Positions 1 through 8,418 of a stretch of DNA of 64,000 nt are shown piece by piece. The stretch covers positions 1,612,001-1,676,000 of the forward strand of contig NZ_VMSE01000001.1 of NCBI RefSeq assembly GCF_009858335.1, written 5' to 3'. The stretch comes from Methylovorus glucosotrophus (GTDB lineage: Bacteria; Pseudomonadota; Gammaproteobacteria; Burkholderiales; Methylophilaceae). The notes under the pieces were generated by a model. It was given only the letters and a program-made list of their open reading frames with translations, was not told where the DNA came from and searched no databases. The position numbers were made by a program, and so were the translations under genes. The stretch's first letter is position 1, and each line of letters starts with the position of its first letter.

Positions 1-336
1 ATTCACTTCTTCCTGGGTAAAGTTCTTTTTGTAGAGGCTGGTATAAATGCTCTGGAAGTTTTCCCAGGTCATGACTTCAGCCATGATGCTGGAAATTTTT
101 TCCGACGTGGTATTCAAAACTTTTTCCTGTTGCGGATTCAATTGCTTTCCGCCCAATTGCCCAAGAATCGAGGCTTTTACCGAGCTTGCATTTTGTGCCC
201 GGATTTTTTCCAGCATCTGCTTGGCATTCATGGCATCCAGCAGATTTTTAATCGACTCATCAGTGGGCGCACTTTCCGCTGCCAGCGATTGAAAAGAGAG
301 AAGCAAAGCGAAGATACATACGATAAAACGTGTCAC
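1..336 (-). CDS. DUF2059 domain secreted protein, 3'-truncated by window edge
   Basis: This frame is open from a GTG start at 336 to the window edge, giving 112 codons without a stop. AGGAGG lies at 346-341, four bases upstream of the GTG, which decides the start. The first 20 or so residues look like a signal peptide ending near SLAAES, so the product is probably periplasmic. The next part (ESIKNLLDAMNAKQMLEKIR) resembles the start of DUF2059 proteins, whose function is unknown. The C-terminal part lies outside the window. It is transcribed away from the Crp-type gene in the same direction, with about 250 bases between them. Confidence 0.7.
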   Translation of the reverse strand, partial: MTRFIVCIFALLLSFQSLAAESAPTDESIKNLLDAMNAKQMLEKIRAQNASSVKASILGQLGGKQLNPQQEKVLNTTSEKISSIMAEVMTWENFQSIYTSLYKKNFTQEEVN

Positions 337-502
337 GTGACCTCCTGTAGAGTATGTCGGTTAGATGGCAAAAGCCCGATTCAGGCCACTATCGAACGTA
401 AATCATACTCTAATGGGTCACCTTGTGGGTGCTCCGCTAATGTAAATACTCCCTGTGTCAAAAAAACATTAAGTCACCTCACTCCCCCCATTCACTATCA
501 TT

Positions 503-527
503 GGATTGCCTCACCCAGAGGCAATCC
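503..527. terminator. Perfect 10-bp hairpin downstream of the Crp-type gene
   Basis: GGATTGCCTC at 503-512 pairs exactly with GAGGCAATCC at 518-527 around a 5-base loop. It sits about 60 bases beyond the stop of the Crp/Fnr gene and before the DUF2059 gene. There is no clear T run on the minus strand, so termination is only one reading. A regulatory hairpin or protein site is also possible. Confidence 0.4.
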
Positions 528-587
528 CCTCCACTTTCCCGCAGTCACTGCCACACGCACCCGGTAGATACTGGCCTGATTCCCCCT

Positions 588-1271
588 TCAGACTTTTGAT
601 CCAGAGATCATGAAATCACTCGCCATCTGATGCAAGGCGGCTGGATTTTTGACGATCAGGCGCATGCCTTCCTTCTCGATCACACCTTCAGTCACGAGTA
701 AACCGAGGGCGCGTGAGACGGTTTCGCGGCTCGTGTTAACCATGATAGCCACCTGCTGGTGCGAGGGGAAATGATCGACATATGGCTGATTTTTTGCCAT
801 GCGGGAAATCAGTAAAAAAACACGACTATATGCATTTGGCACGCCCAGCAAACAACGAAGATCCGTCACCATTCGCATGCGATGGCACATATCCTTCAAC
901 ATGCGCTCGGCAACCTTTGGAACATGGTTGACCAGGCTGTTGACCTTGCTTTTGGGTAAGGCCGCGATGAGGGACTCTGAAACCGCAACAATGGAAGCTG
1001 GACGAGGCAGATCATCCAACACCGACAACTCTCCAAAATAATCACCCGGAGCGATAAAATTAAGCCCGGTCTGGCGGCCCTCCAGCGAAATATCCACCAC
1101 CATGAGGCGACCACTCAGCAAGAAAAACAACTCATTGGCCTCATCCCCTTTATGACATACAAAATGCTTTTTCTCGATTCGAAACATCCTGAAATATCGG
1201 GAATACTCATCCAGCAATGGCTGAGGGAGCCCTTGGAGCAAGGGCAGCGTTTTAACTTGTGTAATACTCAT
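588..1271 (-). CDS. Crp/Fnr-family transcriptional regulator
   Basis: A 227-residue protein with the two domains of Crp/Fnr regulators. Residues about 13-130 form a cyclic-nucleotide-binding beta-roll (GDEANELFFLLSGRL, then a GDYFGELSVLDDLPRPASIVA stretch). The C-terminal part is a winged helix with HQQVAIMVNTSRETVSRALG as recognition region. There is no N-terminal cysteine cluster of the FNR type, so oxygen sensing through an iron-sulfur cluster is not supported; the effector is unknown. I start at the ATG at 1271 because the family is about 220-230 residues and the domain begins soon after. The frame stays open to 1379, which would add 36 atypical residues. Neighbours do not indicate its regulon. 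Confidence 0.85.
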   Translation of the reverse strand: MSITQVKTLPLLQGLPQPLLDEYSRYFRMFRIEKKHFVCHKGDEANELFFLLSGRLMVVDISLEGRQTGLNFIAPGDYFGELSVLDDLPRPASIVAVSESLIAALPKSKVNSLVNHVPKVAERMLKDMCHRMRMVTDLRCLLGVPNAYSRVFLLISRMAKNQPYVDHFPSHQQVAIMVNTSRETVSRALGLLVTEGVIEKEGMRLIVKNPAALHQMASDFMISGSKV

Positions 1272-1780
1272 ATGAACCCCTATAGACGCTTGTGAACCTG
1301 CTTTATAGTTATTTGCGTATCCGGTCATCAGTATTGATGGCTGCCGGATGCACAACCCGGTACAACATTCCTTCATCAATTTTTATTTTGGATTTGCCAT
1401 GCATTGCTCAGAGCAAGCCAAGTTTTCTGCAGCCTGGAGAGTTGCTATGAACAAGTGAAAGGCTAGCAGTAGATTCACACCTCAACCATTGGCTCAAGGT
1501 GCTATATGGAAGACGTGCGGAAGAGGATTATCAGGAAGTTATAAAACGGAAAAACAAGCAGGCAAGAGCATCAAAAGCGACCAAATAAAATCTCAAGCCA
1601 TTGATTTTAATAAAGTATAAATTCAATGTACAAAAAGAGGCTTATGCCATTACGATGCGCAGGCGATTACCCGAAGGAAATCGCCGCGAGAAGGAAAATC
1701 TGCAGAGAGATGAAATGATAGAAAAATATTGAGGGGATGATGCGCGCTACATCGCACTCATGAGTCGAGTTGATGCAGCG
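1272..1780. other. Intergenic region without a supported gene
   Basis: About 500 bases separate the Crp-type start from the 3' end of the histidine kinase; both genes point to lower coordinates. It should hold the Crp-type promoter. A 26-codon frame at 1655-1732 on the plus strand has no good ribosome site and matches nothing I know. The stretch around 1560-1630 is A-rich. I see no clear RNA gene or repeat. Confidence 0.5.
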
Positions 1781-3235
1781 CTAGTCCAGATATGGCAGTT
1801 GGACGGCGACTTCAAAGCCTACAGGAGAAATATTGCGCGCGGCAATTTTGCCGCCATGCATCTCGACCACCTGCTTGGCCAAGGCAAGCCCAATGCCGTG
1901 GCCATCTGAGCCCAATCCAGAGTTGGCTCTATAAAACGGCTGAAAGATGGTTTCCAACTCATGTGGGGCAACACCCATGCCTTGGTCACGTATGCGGATG
2001 AGTACCATGCGTGTGGCGGGATCACTGCTGACGTCAATATCCACATCACTTCCATCGGGACCATATTTGAGCGCATTTCGCACGATGTTCTCCAGCGCTC
2101 GATGCAGCAAGTCTGGTTGCGCTTCCAGCACAAAATCATCGTGTGGCAGTAATCTCACCTCCATCTTGCGATCCTTGCCTTCAAACTGCGCGTCTTCCGC
2201 CAATGTAAACAGGAGATCACTAAGATCAACGCGCTCTTTGTGGATATTGGTCACACCGGATTCCAACCTTGAAAACGCCAAGAGCTCGCCTACCAATTTA
2301 TCCATGCGTATGGACTCGCGCTCGATACGCTCGAGCGAGCTGCTGACTTTTTCCGGGCTTTGCCGTGCAAGTCCGATTGCCATCTGCATGCGCGCCAACG
2401 GCGAGCGCAACTCATGCGAGACATGATGCAAAAGTCTTGATTGACCTTGTAGCAGAGCCCCAAGGCGTGATGCCATCGTGTCAAAGTCACGCCCAAGATC
2501 GCTCAACTCATCGCGCCTATGCCCCATGGAGCCGGCTACACGCACCTCGAGATCGCCATCCGTTGCCGTAATAAATGCCTGACGCAAACTGCGTATGGGT
2601 TTGGAGAAATACCATGCCAGCAAGGCAGCGAATACCAGACTGGCGATCACCCCTGCCGACAGCGGGACTAATGGGAACACCCGCCAGAAACGTGAGCGCA
2701 TGCCGCCATTAGGTGGTGGCCCGTCCTCAGCACCTTCGCCCGGTGGTGGCTGATGCATGTCGGAGGGGTCGTGCATGTCGGGCGGTGGCCCATCCGGGGG
2801 CCCCATGCCCTCATTGGGGGGAGGCTGTCCACCGCGAGAACGCGAGGGAACAAACAAAATGTATTCATGACCATCATCTGCGTGAATGCTTCGCACCGCC
2901 TCGTCTTTATCGAGCTGCGAAATAGCCAGCTGCAGTAACTCGGGAGAAACCCTGCGCTGAAGCAGATCCTCACCCGCCTCGTTTACCACATAAATCTGCG
3001 GCATACGACGTTGCGGCCAGCCTTCCAGCATTTTGCGCGTGGCGCCCACACCGCCATGCTCCAGCGTCGCGGAGACCGCGGCCAGGACGGACATGGCAGG
3101 AGGACTCGCTTCAATCAGGGATCGGGAGTTTTCCAGGCTGCGATTATGGGCCCACACGGCCAAGCCAACACCGAATACCGATGTCAGCTGTGCAAACAGG
3201 AAAAAGAAAAAGAACTTCCAGTAAAGCCGCCCCAT
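1781..3235 (-). CDS. CpxA-like sensor histidine kinase
   Basis: A 484-residue membrane kinase. A first membrane segment spans about residues 8-29 and a second about 187-210, leaving a periplasmic sensor of about 155 residues. HAMP follows at about 208-262. The HisKA box (HHVSHELRSPLARMQ) has the phospho-accepting His at 274, and the ATPase domain shows an N box (ALENIVRNALKYG) and G boxes (DQGMGV, GSDGHGIGLAL). The periplasmic loop just before the second membrane segment (about 137-180) is rich in Pro, Gly, Asp and Met with several His. The gene lies two bases beyond the response regulator stop, so they form one operon. The divergent CpxP/Spy-like gene argues for an envelope-stress or metal-stress role similar to CpxA. 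Confidence 0.88.
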   Translation of the reverse strand: MGRLYWKFFFFFLFAQLTSVFGVGLAVWAHNRSLENSRSLIEASPPAMSVLAAVSATLEHGGVGATRKMLEGWPQRRMPQIYVVNEAGEDLLQRRVSPELLQLAISQLDKDEAVRSIHADDGHEYILFVPSRSRGGQPPPNEGMGPPDGPPPDMHDPSDMHQPPPGEGAEDGPPPNGGMRSRFWRVFPLVPLSAGVIASLVFAALLAWYFSKPIRSLRQAFITATDGDLEVRVAGSMGHRRDELSDLGRDFDTMASRLGALLQGQSRLLHHVSHELRSPLARMQMAIGLARQSPEKVSSSLERIERESIRMDKLVGELLAFSRLESGVTNIHKERVDLSDLLFTLAEDAQFEGKDRKMEVRLLPHDDFVLEAQPDLLHRALENIVRNALKYGPDGSDVDIDVSSDPATRMVLIRIRDQGMGVAPHELETIFQPFYRANSGLGSDGHGIGLALAKQVVEMHGGKIAARNISPVGFEVAVQLPYLD

Positions 3236-3237
3236 AG

Positions 3238-3921
3238 TTATTCGCGGACGAGCTGGTAACCCATACGATAAACCGTTTGTATGTAGTGGCGGCCATTGGC
3301 ATAGGCGTCAATTTTCTGACGGATGCTACTGAGATGGACATCAATACTGCGATCAAACCTGGCCAGGGGACGCCCCAGACCTTGCAAGGAAAGATCGCTC
3401 TTGCTGACCACACGACCAGCATGACGTACCAGCACTTCCAGCAGATTGAATTCGGTACTGGTGAGTTCCAGCACATTACCTGACCACTCGGCGCGGCGCT
3501 GTTCCGGCCACAGGGTCAGTGCACCTACCGTAATCTGGACTGGCTGCGCATTATCCGAAGGCTGGGTGCGACGCAAAATGGCGCGAACGCGGGCCACTAT
3601 TTCTCTGGGGGTACATGGCTTGGGTACGTAATCATCCGCCCCCAGTTCAAGCCCGACGATACGATCAGCGTCTTCGCCCTTGGCGGTCAGCATCAACACC
3701 GGAGTATTTTTCTCAGCCCGAATGGCGCGCAAGGCATCAATCCCGTTCATCTTGGGCATCATCACATCGAGCAGGATCAGATCATAGGTATCGCGCAAGG
3801 CTTGCTCCGCGCCTGATTCACCATCATAGGCGACCGTTGGATCAAAGCCTTCCTGCTCAAGATATTCCTTCAGCATTCCTACCAATTCAACGTCGTCGTC
3901 AATCAGCAAGACTTTATTCAT
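3238..3921 (-). CDS. CpxR-like OmpR-family response regulator
   Basis: A 227-residue regulator. The receiver has the acidic pair at Asp8-Asp10, phospho-acceptor Asp52 (LILLDVMMPKMNG), Thr79 and Lys101 (YVPKPCTPRE). The C-terminal half is an OmpR/PhoB winged helix (LTSTEFNLLEVLVRHAGRVV). I chose the ATG at 3921 because the receiver core begins two codons later; the frame is open to 4023 but would add residues atypical of the family. It heads the operon with the kinase gene. Direct-repeat TTTAC-N5-TTTAC sites between this gene and the divergent CpxP-like gene match the CpxR box in reverse orientation and suggest it controls itself and that neighbour. Confidence 0.88.
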   Translation of the reverse strand: MNKVLLIDDDVELVGMLKEYLEQEGFDPTVAYDGESGAEQALRDTYDLILLDVMMPKMNGIDALRAIRAEKNTPVLMLTAKGEDADRIVGLELGADDYVPKPCTPREIVARVRAILRRTQPSDNAQPVQITVGALTLWPEQRRAEWSGNVLELTSTEFNLLEVLVRHAGRVVSKSDLSLQGLGRPLARFDRSIDVHLSSIRQKIDAYANGRHYIQTVYRMGYQLVRE

Positions 3922-4002
3922 GGCGTAAACATCATTCCTCATTTTGATCATTTGATGATGATAACGAGCGAGACATACATGAGACAACGCTACACCCTGT
4001 GT

Positions 4003-4072
4003 TTTACCTATTTTTACACACAAAACACAGCAGAGGTTTACCTAATTTAACCTCTATTTAACAGAGGTTTAC
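4003..4072. promoter_or_regulatory. Cluster of CpxR-box-like repeats between divergent genes
   Basis: Three sites fit the known CpxR box GTAAA-N5-GTAAA read on the minus strand. TTTAC-CTATT-TTTAC at 4003-4017 is exact. TTTAC-CTAAT-TTAAC at 4037-4051 and TTAAC-AGAGG-TTTAC at 4058-4072 each have one half-site off by one base. The last two start 21 bases apart, two helical turns. They lie between the response regulator start (3921) and the CpxP-like start (4161), where they could serve both promoters. Confidence 0.7.
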
Positions 4073-4160
4073 AGACAAAATCGGCAGAATGGCATGGCAG
4101 TTGTCGGCGATGATGACCGACTTGACTTACAGATTCAGGACTTACAAATCAGGAGAGATC

Positions 4161-4700
4161 ATGAACACCAGCACATTATACAAGCTCACACTGGCGATTG
4201 GCCTGTTTGGCCTTAGCCTGCCATTATTACTTCAAGCACAGCCCTTGCTGCAGGATCCCCCTGCCCCAGGGTTTCCGCATCATATGGGCCCCGCTCTTGC
4301 CGACAACAAGCAAGGCCCCGGCCTGCCACCTTATCTGCGCGGCCTGGATCTGAGCGAAGCCCAGGAAGATCAAATATTCGCCTTGATGCATGATCAGATT
4401 CCCGCTCTGCGCGAACAACAAAAACAGCGCCGTCATGCGCTGGATGAGTTGGATGCCTTGGCCAAAGCCCCCTCGTTTGATGAGCGCAAGGCGCAGCAAC
4501 TGGCGGAAAAGTTAAGTGAAATCGAAAAACAATTCGTACTGTCGCGCGTACGCAATGACTTCAAGATCAATGGCATATTGACCGCTGAACAGCGCAAGCA
4601 ATTGGAGGAAACCAAAGCGCAATTCGGCAAACACAAGCCACAAGAGCCCGTAAAATTCACGCCGCAGAACAGCAAAAAGCCCGCATTGACTTTGATCTGA
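4161..4700 (+). CDS. Spy/CpxP-family periplasmic protein (LTXXQ motifs)
   Basis: A 179-residue secreted protein. A signal peptide covers about residues 1-30 (LTLAIGLFGLSLPLLLQAQ). The mature part is helical and charged, with two copies of the family motif: LDLSEAQEDQI and GILTAEQRKQLEE. Family members act as periplasmic chaperones or as inhibitors of the Cpx kinase. A Pro- and Gly-rich linker precedes the first motif. AGGAGAG lies just upstream of the ATG at 4161; an upstream in-frame ATG at 4089 has no such site and would put extra residues before the signal peptide. Divergence from the two-component pair and the boxes between them point to control by that pair. Confidence 0.85.
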   Translation: MNTSTLYKLTLAIGLFGLSLPLLLQAQPLLQDPPAPGFPHHMGPALADNKQGPGLPPYLRGLDLSEAQEDQIFALMHDQIPALREQQKQRRHALDELDALAKAPSFDERKAQQLAEKLSEIEKQFVLSRVRNDFKINGILTAEQRKQLEETKAQFGKHKPQEPVKFTPQNSKKPALTLI

Positions 4701-4722
4701 TAGCAAACCTGATGTTATAAAA

Positions 4723-4749
4723 CCCGCTTTATCATGCTGATTTAGCGGG
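4723..4749 (+). terminator. Weak hairpin after the CpxP-like gene
   Basis: CCCGCT at 4723-4728 pairs with AGCGGG at 4744-4749, flanked by AAA and a loose T-rich tail (ACTTTATCC). It is 20 bases beyond the stop codon. The stem is short and the loop long, so this is a weak terminator call. Confidence 0.35.
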
Positions 4750-4905
4750 ACTTTATCCTTAACATTGTTTTACCCAACTTAACACTTGCAAGTCGAAAAA
4801 ATGGAGCGCTTTGGCCGATACTAGTCCATGTGGACACGGTATGGTCCTGCCATATCCTTGTTCCACATTGTTCCGGGGGGAGCAGTAAAAACAACAAGGA
4901 GAACA

Positions 4906-5565
4906 ATGATGATATCTAGCGTTTCTACATCACAAATTGCCAGTAGTCTGTTTTCAAAACTGGACACCAAAAGTCAGGGCTACATAGAAAAAACCGATCT
5001 TGAATCGGCGTTTTCTTCCATCAGTTCAGATAGCAGTAGCAGCAATGTCGACGATCTTTTCAGCGCGCTTGATAGCGACAGCGATGGCAAGATTACCAAG
5101 GATGAGATGACGTCCGGCATCGACAATCTGTTGAGCGGGCTAAACAGCCAGTTTGACAGTATGCGCATGCAAGGCGGCATGGGCGGATCAGGCGGCCCGC
5201 AAGGCATGCCACCTCCTCCCCCTAAAGGCGGCGAAGGCAAGGAGGACACCGGCCTGACCAAGGATGAGATGACCAGCATTGCATCCAGCACCGATGACAG
5301 CAAGCTTTCCAGCCTGATGACGGATATTTCCGAGAATTTTGAAGCGGCAGATACCAATGAGGATGGCAAGGTCACCATGCAGGAAGCCATGGCTTACAAG
5401 GAATCCACTAACAAAGCCAACGGAAGCAGTTCGGATAGTACCGACTCCACGAGCAGCTCTTCCAGCAACTCAGCCATGAGTCAGATCACGCGGCAAATCC
5501 AGCAATTGATTTCTGCGTATGGACTGAACGATAGCAACTCTTCCAGCTTGTCGTATTCGGCATAA
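4906..5565 (+). CDS. EF-hand calcium-binding protein, possibly XopAW-like
   Basis: A 219-residue Ser/Asp-rich protein with three EF-hand loops. Loop 1 at about residues 20-31 (DTKSQGYIEKTD) is imperfect, with Asp rather than Glu at position 12. Loops at about 56-67 (DSDSDGKITKDE) and 149-160 (DTNEDGKVTMQE) are canonical. A Gly/Pro/Met-rich spacer lies at about 90-110 and a Ser/Thr-rich tail follows the last loop. No signal peptide or membrane segment is visible. The overall plan (Met-Ile-Ser-Ser start, Ser-rich linkers, paired EF-hands) resembles proteins named XopAW-like in other Proteobacteria, but no secretion system is in this window. AAGGAG precedes the ATG at 4906; the ATG at 4909 is equally possible. 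Confidence 0.8.
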   Translation: MMISSVSTSQIASSLFSKLDTKSQGYIEKTDLESAFSSISSDSSSSNVDDLFSALDSDSDGKITKDEMTSGIDNLLSGLNSQFDSMRMQGGMGGSGGPQGMPPPPPKGGEGKEDTGLTKDEMTSIASSTDDSKLSSLMTDISENFEAADTNEDGKVTMQEAMAYKESTNKANGSSSDSTDSTSSSSSNSAMSQITRQIQQLISAYGLNDSNSSSLSYSA

Positions 5566-5589
5566 GCAGGTATTTGAAGTCCTGAAAAC

Positions 5590-5625
5590 AAAAAGGCGCG
5601 GTCGTTTGACCGCGCCTTTTTGTTT
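5590..5625 (+). terminator. Strong rho-independent terminator after the EF-hand gene
   Basis: A 14-bp perfect stem (5590-5603 with 5608-5621, core AGGCGCGGTC/GACCGCGCCT) closes on a GTTT loop and ends in a T run. It is 25 bases after the EF-hand stop. The A run on the other arm lets it also serve the convergent gene ending at 5683. Confidence 0.9.
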
Positions 5626-5682
5626 ATTTCTCAAAATTCATCATTATGAGAGGCTGGCAGGTTCACTCCCAGCCATCCAACA

Positions 5683-6234
5683 TCACAGGCTTTCAAAGGC
5701 TTCGCACAGCATGCTCAGCATGGTGCCGAAAATAGGCAAAATATCCTCAGGACTGAACGGCGCATTCTCATCCGTCCCGGCGACGACAAACGCCACCACG
5801 GCTTTGTCCAGATCCTGCCGGTAGTTCATCCAGTGCTCGGCCTCTGCATCCCCGATCAGCTGATATTTATGCTGACCGGACTCAATAATCTCCAGCCACT
5901 CATCTTCGCTCAGCTCCACAAACAAGGATTTGGCAATGGTCACGGCCGTTTTCTGGAAGTCCGGCTGCACACCCTCATCGCCTAAGGGCAATACGAGATA
6001 GGTGTACACCAGCATGGCATAGGCCTGATAGACACTCAGCATGTCAAAATTTTCAACACGCTCATCCGCTGGGGAGCGCTCTGCCAGCTGGATCGCCTTG
6101 ACAGTGAGATAACATGCCAGGAAATGCGCAGCATCCTGCACATCACCGTCGTCCACGCTGATGGAGCCGGCATCGCCGCCCATTTCATGCAGCGCAATGC
6201 CGTAGAGCAGATTCAATCGTTGAGAATATTGCAT
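5683..6234 (-). CDS. Conserved-looking protein of unknown function
   Basis: A 183-residue acidic protein that I do not recognise. It appears all-helical, has no signal peptide and no clear membrane segment, and has an acidic run in the first third (ISVDDGDVQDAAHFL). The middle contains a Tyr-rich stretch (SVYQAYAMLVYTYLVLPLGD). The ATG at 6234 is preceded by a weak GGA; an in-frame TTG at 6255 is less likely. It starts about 20 bases upstream-side of the yheS-like stop codon on the same strand (stop at 6277), so the two may be cotranscribed, which gives no strong functional clue. Confidence 0.65.
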   Translation of the reverse strand: MQYSQRLNLLYGIALHEMGGDAGSISVDDGDVQDAAHFLACYLTVKAIQLAERSPADERVENFDMLSVYQAYAMLVYTYLVLPLGDEGVQPDFQKTAVTIAKSLFVELSEDEWLEIIESGQHKYQLIGDAEAEHWMNYRQDLDKAVVAFVVAGTDENAPFSPEDILPIFGTMLSMLCEAFESL

Positions 6235-6276
6235 GGTGTTTTTCCGTTGATTCAATGGGTAAAAAATTAAGCAGGA

Positions 6277-8178
6277 TTATGCGGCTGGCATGCTTTCCAG
6301 CTGTGCCATGACCTCCAGCCAGCGCTCTTCAGCAGTTTCTATCTGCTGCGTCAGCTCAGCCTGTTTTTTCAGTAACTGCTGCAGCTCGCTCTTGTCGCTG
6401 GCACTATAAAGCTCGCCATCGGCCAAGCGCGCTTCCAGCGCCACTTTCTGCTGCTGCCAATCGGCCATGCGACTCTCCAGTTGTTCCGCTTCCTTGGTCA
6501 GCGGGCGGCGTTCGGCCAGCCTGGCCTGACGCTCAGCTTTGTTCTGGGCCTTGTCGTTCTTTTTTACAAGCTCGGTCTGCGGGGGTAGCGCGCGCAATTT
6601 GTCCTGCGCCTTCTGCTCCGCCAGCCAGATCCGGTAATCCTCCAGATCGCCATCGAATACCTGCGCCTTGCCATCAGCGACCAGGATAAAACGATCGCAG
6701 GTTGCGCGTAGCAATGCCCGATCATGAGACACCAGCACTACGCCACCCTCATAAGCCTGCAGCGCCACCGTCAGGGCATGGCGCATTTCCAGGTCCAGAT
6801 GGTTGGTCGGCTCATCCAGCAGCAATAGATTGGGGCGCGTCCAGATCAATAGCGCCAGCGCCAAGCGTGACTTTTCACCGCCGGAAAACATCCCGCAAGG
6901 TGCACTGGCCATGTCACCACGAAAATCAAAGCCACCCAGGTAATTGCGATGTTCTTGCTCGCGTGTTTGCGGATCAAGCCTCAGCATGTGCTGCAGCGGA
7001 GACTCATCGGCCCGGAGCTGCTCAAGCTGATGCTGGGCAAAATAGCCTATGCTGAGGTCTTTGCCTTCCACCCGCTTGCCGCCCAGCGCAGGCATGCTAT
7101 TGGAAAGAAGCTTGATCAGGGTGGATTTACCTGCTCCGTTGCGCCCCAAGAGGCCAATACGCTCACCTGGCCGTATGGTCAGGGCTATATCATCCAGCAC
7201 GGTCTTGCCTGCGTATCCAGCCGCCATTTCATCCAGCACCAGCAACGGGTCTGGGGTCGCCAATGGTGCACGAAATTCGAAACCAAAAGGACTGTCCGCA
7301 TGCGCTGCACTGATCAGCTCCATGCGCTCAAGGGCCTTGATGCGGCTTTGGGCCTGCCGGGCTTTGGTGGCTTTGGCGCGGAAACGGTCGATGTAGCTTT
7401 GCAGATGGGCGACTTCGCGTTGCTGGCGCTCATACACTGATTGCTGTTGCGCCAGGCGCTCGGCACGCTGCCGCTCAAAATCCGAATAACCGCCGCGATA
7501 CAGCGTGAATTTCTGCTGCTCGATATGCGCAATGTGATTGACAATCGCATCAAGAAAATCACGATCATGTGAAATCAGCAATAAGGTGCCCGGGTAGCTT
7601 TTCAGCCAGCTCTCCAGCCAGATAACCGCATCCAGGTCCAAGTGGTTGGTGGGCTCATCCAGCAAAAGCAAATCAGAGCGACACATCAACGCCCGCGCCA
7701 CATTCAGCCGTACACGCCAGCCGCCGGAAAAATCCGATACCGGACGTTCAAGGTCTGCCGAGGTAAAGCCCAGACCATCCATCAGCTCGGCAGCACGGGC
7801 CCGCGCCGCATAGGCACCAATTTCACCCAGGCGCGCATGCAATTCGCCCAGCCGCACACCGTCCTGTGCCTCTTCCGCGGCTTTCACCTCATGCTCCAGG
7901 CGCCGCAATTCTGCATCCCCATCCAGTACAAACTCGATGGCCGCATCCGGCAGCGCGGGTGTTTCCTGCGCCACATGGGCGATTACCCAATGCGGAGGAA
8001 TCTCAAGGTCGCCCGACTCCGGGTGCAGCTCGCCCCGCAACATGGCAAACACACTGGATTTGCCCGCGCCATTGGCGCCTGTCAAACCGACTTTATGGCC
8101 GGGATGCAGCTGGAAGCTGGCATCTTCAATCAGCACTTTTACGCCACGTGTGAGGTGGAGATTCTTGAATTGAATCAA
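6277..8178 (-). CDS. yheS: YheS-type ABC-F ATPase
   Basis: A 633-residue soluble protein with two ABC nucleotide-binding domains and no membrane segment, the layout of ABC-F translation factors. Walker A motifs are GANGAGKSS and GRNGAGKST, signatures SGGWR and SGGEK, and both Walker B regions read [14 protein letters not shown] or LDLE. The first domain's ending SDFSGGWRVRLNVA and the linker with YIDRFRAKATKARQAQSR closely match E. coli YheS as I remember it, and the length (637 there) agrees. A C-terminal charged coiled coil spans about residues 540-630. ABC-F proteins bind the ribosomal E site; YheS's specific substrate is less well known. It is divergent from yhdP. Confidence 0.9.
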   Translation of the reverse strand: MIQFKNLHLTRGVKVLIEDASFQLHPGHKVGLTGANGAGKSSVFAMLRGELHPESGDLEIPPHWVIAHVAQETPALPDAAIEFVLDGDAELRRLEHEVKAAEEAQDGVRLGELHARLGEIGAYAARARAAELMDGLGFTSADLERPVSDFSGGWRVRLNVARALMCRSDLLLLDEPTNHLDLDAVIWLESWLKSYPGTLLLISHDRDFLDAIVNHIAHIEQQKFTLYRGGYSDFERQRAERLAQQQSVYERQQREVAHLQSYIDRFRAKATKARQAQSRIKALERMELISAAHADSPFGFEFRAPLATPDPLLVLDEMAAGYAGKTVLDDIALTIRPGERIGLLGRNGAGKSTLIKLLSNSMPALGGKRVEGKDLSIGYFAQHQLEQLRADESPLQHMLRLDPQTREQEHRNYLGGFDFRGDMASAPCGMFSGGEKSRLALALLIWTRPNLLLLDEPTNHLDLEMRHALTVALQAYEGGVVLVSHDRALLRATCDRFILVADGKAQVFDGDLEDYRIWLAEQKAQDKLRALPPQTELVKKNDKAQNKAERQARLAERRPLTKEAEQLESRMADWQQQKVALEARLADGELYSASDKSELQQLLKKQAELTQQIETAEERWLEVMAQLESMPAA

Positions 8179-8418
8179 TCTGGTCTCTTTATCTGCTGTG
8201 CCTTGTCAAAAGGCCAAAGGCGACATTTTAAATGAATCAGGGTATTCCCGCCTCCGCCATATCCAACAAAAGTGGCGGAAACCCGCTTCCAACGGCCAAT
8301 TTAATCGCCTAAAGCGTTGACCAATCTGTATTGAAAATGAAATACTCACAGGTTGTTAGCATTGCGGCGCACCGCTCCCTCTATACGTACCGGCTAACAG
8401 GTACGGCTTTGAAAGATT

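Noticed and set aside
1655..1732. 26-codon frame with basic residues in the long intergenic gap
   Set aside because: No ribosome site, no known small-protein match, and surrounding sequence shows no coding pattern.
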